64,000 nucleotides of DNA from CALBPI01 sp038529355 (GTDB lineage: Bacteria; Pseudomonadota; Gammaproteobacteria; Steroidobacterales; Woeseiaceae): positions 1-64,000 of the forward strand of contig JBCBDU010000009.1 in NCBI GenBank assembly GCA_038529355.1, given 5' to 3'. The notes beneath the pieces are model-generated. The model ran no database searches. It was not told the origin of the DNA and saw only the letters and a program-made list of their open reading frames with translations. How positions within the stretch are numbered: the first letter of the stretch is position 1; the number at the start of each line of letters is the position of its first letter. The position numbers and the translations under genes were made by a program. Of the stretch, positions 61,714 through 64,000 are shown one piece after another.

Positions 61714-64000
61714 ATGCAGATGACAACAGCAACGGTTTTCCTAGCAAGTCAGCTTGCCTCACTGATGCTGGCAAGCCAACTGATCACAGGCGTCGTGCTT
61801 GCCGACGACGCAACGACTATCGTCGACAGCCCCGCGTATCGCGACGCCACGCGCGCAGCTCAAGTTCGCACGGCAGACCTGCTTGCGCGCATGACACTGG
61901 ACGAAAAACTCGCTCAAGTTTCCTGCATTTGGCTGCAAAAAGAGAACATCCTGTCGGCGGATGGCAGTTTCTCAGCGCAAAAGATGGCAGCCAGTTTCCC
62001 ACACGGAATCGGCTGTATTGCACGACCGCAGGATCGCGTCGGACTGGACGCACCTGGCAAACGTCAGGCGCGCGATGCCAGCGATACCGTGCAACTCGTC
62101 AACGCCATCCAAAGCCACTTGCTGAACGACACACGACTGGGCATACCAGCACTGTTCCATGAAGAAGGTTTGCACGGATATCAAGCCAGAGATGCCACCG
62201 TGTTTCCGCAAGCCATTGCACTGGCCAGCACCTGGGACCCGCAACTGGTGGAGCGCGTTTATGCCATTGCCGCACGCGAGATCAGAGCGCGCGGCGCGCA
62301 TCACGTGCTGTCGCCGGTTGTCGATGTGGCGCGTGATCCACGCTGGGGACGCATCGAAGAGACGTTTGGCGAGGACCCTCTGCTGGTGTCAGCCATGGGC
62401 GTGGCCGCAGTACGCGGATTTCAAGGCACGACCTTGCCGCTGGCAAGCAACAAGGTGTTGACCACGCTCAAACACATGACAGGTCATGGCGAGCCGGAGT
62501 CGGGCATGAACGTCGGCCCGGCCCATGTATCCGAGCGCACGCTGCGCGAAGTATTCTTCCCCCCGTTCAAAGCCGCCATCCAGCAAGCCAATGCCGCCTC
62601 GGTCATGGCCTCTTACAATGAGATTGACGGCGTGCCGTCGCACGTCAGTCATTTTCTGCTGCAGGATGTGCTGCGCAATGAGTGGGGCTTCGACGGCCTG
62701 GTCGTATCAGACTACTTCGCGATAGACGAGCTCGTTTCCCGCCATGGCGTCGCTGCCGACGCGTTGGATGCATCCATCCAGGCCATGGTTGCGGGCATCG
62801 ACCTTGAAACGCCCGATCCGACGGCCTTTCCACTGTTGCGTGACGCCGTGCTTGACGGTCGGTTGCCGGAAGCGGTGCTCGATCGCGCCGTAAGCAATGT
62901 GTTGATGGCCAAATTTCAGGCCACGGTGTTTGAAACGCCCTACGCTGATGCCGAATATGCGGAAGCGATTACCGGCAATGCATCGGCGCGAGAACTGGCG
63001 CTGGATGCAGCACGCAAAGCGATTACGCTGCTCAAGAATAACGACAACCTACTGCCGCTGAATGCCGAAAATATCTCGCGAATTGCCGTCGTTGGCCCTA
63101 ACGCCAATGAAACCATACTGGGTGGCTACGCCGATGTGCCACGGCAAGCGATTAGCGTACTGGCCGGCATGCAAGCGCGTGTCGGCGATTCGGTACGCAT
63201 CGACTATGCAGAAGGCTCGCGAATTACCGAAGGTCGCAGCTGGTGGGATGATCCGGTGACGTTCGTCGACTCGGCCGACAATCACAAACGGATCCGCAAG
63301 GCCGTTGCGGTTGCGCGCAAAGCCGATGTGATCGTCGCTGTCATCGGCGGCAACGAGAGCACCAGCCGCGAGGCATGGGCCGAGGCACACTTGGGAGACA
63401 GGGCAAGCTTGCAACTGCTCGGTGAACAACAGGCGTTAATTGAAGCGCTGGTGGCAACCGGAAAACCCGTTGTTGCGGTGTTGATCCATGGTCGCCCGCT
63501 CGCGATACCGGAGGTTATTGACGGTGCTGCAGCCGTACTCGACGGCTGGATACTCGGCCAGGAAACGGGTACGGCGATAGCCGAGGTTTTATTTGGTGAC
63601 TACAACCCCGGCGGCAAGCTGCCCGTATCGATTCCCCGTTCGGTCGGCCACCTGCCCGTCTACTACAACCATAAACCCACATCGCGCCGCGGCTATGTCG
63701 ACGCTGACACCTCAGCGCTGTTCCCGTTCGGTTACGGCTTAAGCTACACCACATTCGAATTCGCCGCGCCTGCCGTCGATCGCAAGACACTTGCGTGGGA
63801 CACTGACATTGAGGTGACCATCGAGGTTACAAACACCGGCAAACGCGCCGGTGACGAAGTGGTGCAGGTCTACTTGCGTGACCCGGTCAGCAGCATCACA
63901 CGGCCCGTCAAGGCATTGGTGGCGTTTCGTCGCATACACATCAAAGCGGGGCAAACACAGCAAGTAACACTGACCGTGCCATTCGATGCATTGTCGTTCG
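61714..64000 (+). CDS. Exported glycoside hydrolase family 3 protein, cut by window edge
   Basis: 762 codons are visible from ATG 61714, with a signal peptide (about residues 1-30). The GH3 N-domain has H-E-E-G-L-H-G, A-R-D-P-R-W-G-R-I-E-E, L-K-H-M-T-G-H-G and the nucleophile in V-S-D333-Y. The C-domain has K-N-N, G-G-N-E-S and P-G-G-K-L-P, and a fibronectin-like module is beginning at the end (V-T-N-T-G-K). GH3 members of this form are beta-xylosidases or beta-glucosidases. The stop lies beyond 64000. The second operator copy is 130 bp upstream. Confidence 0.92.
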   Translation, partial: MQMTTATVFLASQLASLMLASQLITGVVLADDATTIVDSPAYRDATRAAQVRTADLLARMTLDEKLAQVSCIWLQKENILSADGSFSAQKMAASFPHGIGCIARPQDRVGLDAPGKRQARDASDTVQLVNAIQSHLLNDTRLGIPALFHEEGLHGYQARDATVFPQAIALASTWDPQLVERVYAIAAREIRARGAHHVLSPVVDVARDPRWGRIEETFGEDPLLVSAMGVAAVRGFQGTTLPLASNKVLTTLKHMTGHGEPESGMNVGPAHVSERTLREVFFPPFKAAIQQANAASVMASYNEIDGVPSHVSHFLLQDVLRNEWGFDGLVVSDYFAIDELVSRHGVAADALDASIQAMVAGIDLETPDPTAFPLLRDAVLDGRLPEAVLDRAVSNVLMAKFQATVFETPYADAEYAEAITGNASARELALDAARKAITLLKNNDNLLPLNAENISRIAVVGPNANETILGGYADVPRQAISVLAGMQARVGDSVRIDYAEGSRITEGRSWWDDPVTFVDSADNHKRIRKAVAVARKADVIVAVIGGNESTSREAWAEAHLGDRASLQLLGEQQALIEALVATGKPVVAVLIHGRPLAIPEVIDGAAAVLDGWILGQETGTAIAEVLFGDYNPGGKLPVSIPRSVGHLPVYYNHKPTSRRGYVDADTSALFPFGYGLSYTTFEFAAPAVDRKTLAWDTDIEVTIEVTNTGKRAGDEVVQVYLRDPVSSITRPVKALVAFRRIHIKAGQTQQVTLTVPFDALSF

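Overview
The window reads as a draft scaffold from a Gammaproteobacterium, probably marine or sediment-living. It is of medium-high G+C by eye and holds two 100-N scaffold gaps (23619-23718 and 38058-38157). Evidence for this placement: a CpxAR/Spy-like envelope-stress locus, dbpA, katG, many TonB-dependent receptors, winged-helix/TPR regulators of the CadC type, and a Zur-like palindrome. I cannot place it below class level.

Layout. 1-1438: start of hpd (4-hydroxyphenylpyruvate dioxygenase, cut by the window edge), a divergent MarR regulator and an overlapping methyltransferase. 1589-6863: exported nucleoside hydrolase, divergent from a 1080-aa catabolic-type reductive dehalogenase fused to its own flavin/[2Fe-2S] reductase, followed 7 bp later by an HTH/PIN toxin-antitoxin pair. 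6930-10353: an SDR gene broken by an in-frame stop, an alpha/beta hydrolase, a small membrane coiled-coil protein and a PfkB sugar kinase. 10528-16349: a tight TolC / periplasmic binding protein / GGDEF-EAL cassette plus a second diguanylate cyclase. 16466-23543: two serine hydrolases, a CadC-like regulator, and a CpxAR-like pair divergent from a Spy-like protein whose stop codon begins a hexanucleotide array. 23814-33272: dbpA between decayed copies of a CadC-like regulator and of a single-chain xanthine dehydrogenase-type enzyme; intact versions of both follow.

33955-38465 is the most unusual stretch. A tRNA-Arg(CCG) gene is followed by tandem 173-bp units. Each unit begins with the last 19 nt of the tRNA gene and contains a terminator hairpin. 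This copies the architecture of the E. coli tyrT/rtT repeats. A degenerate copy lies about 4 kb away, on the far side of a TonB receptor (Zur-like operator, Glu-rich loop) and a GNAT-like gene.

38886-49070: katG; an ECF sigma factor, anti-sigma, subtilase lipoprotein and outer-membrane protein operon; a spondin/CHRD exported protein; and a 1026-aa lipoprotein made of two near-identical halves. 49185-51561: Sua5-type threonylcarbamoyl-AMP synthase, an atypical Ser/Thr kinase-like protein and a small exported protein. 51607-64000: a xylose/xylan utilisation locus with GH5, xylA, xylB, MFS sugar porter, TonB receptor, LacI regulator and a divergent GH3 that runs off the window. Two identical copies of the palindrome TTGACAACCTTGTCAA flank the LacI gene and are the likely operators.
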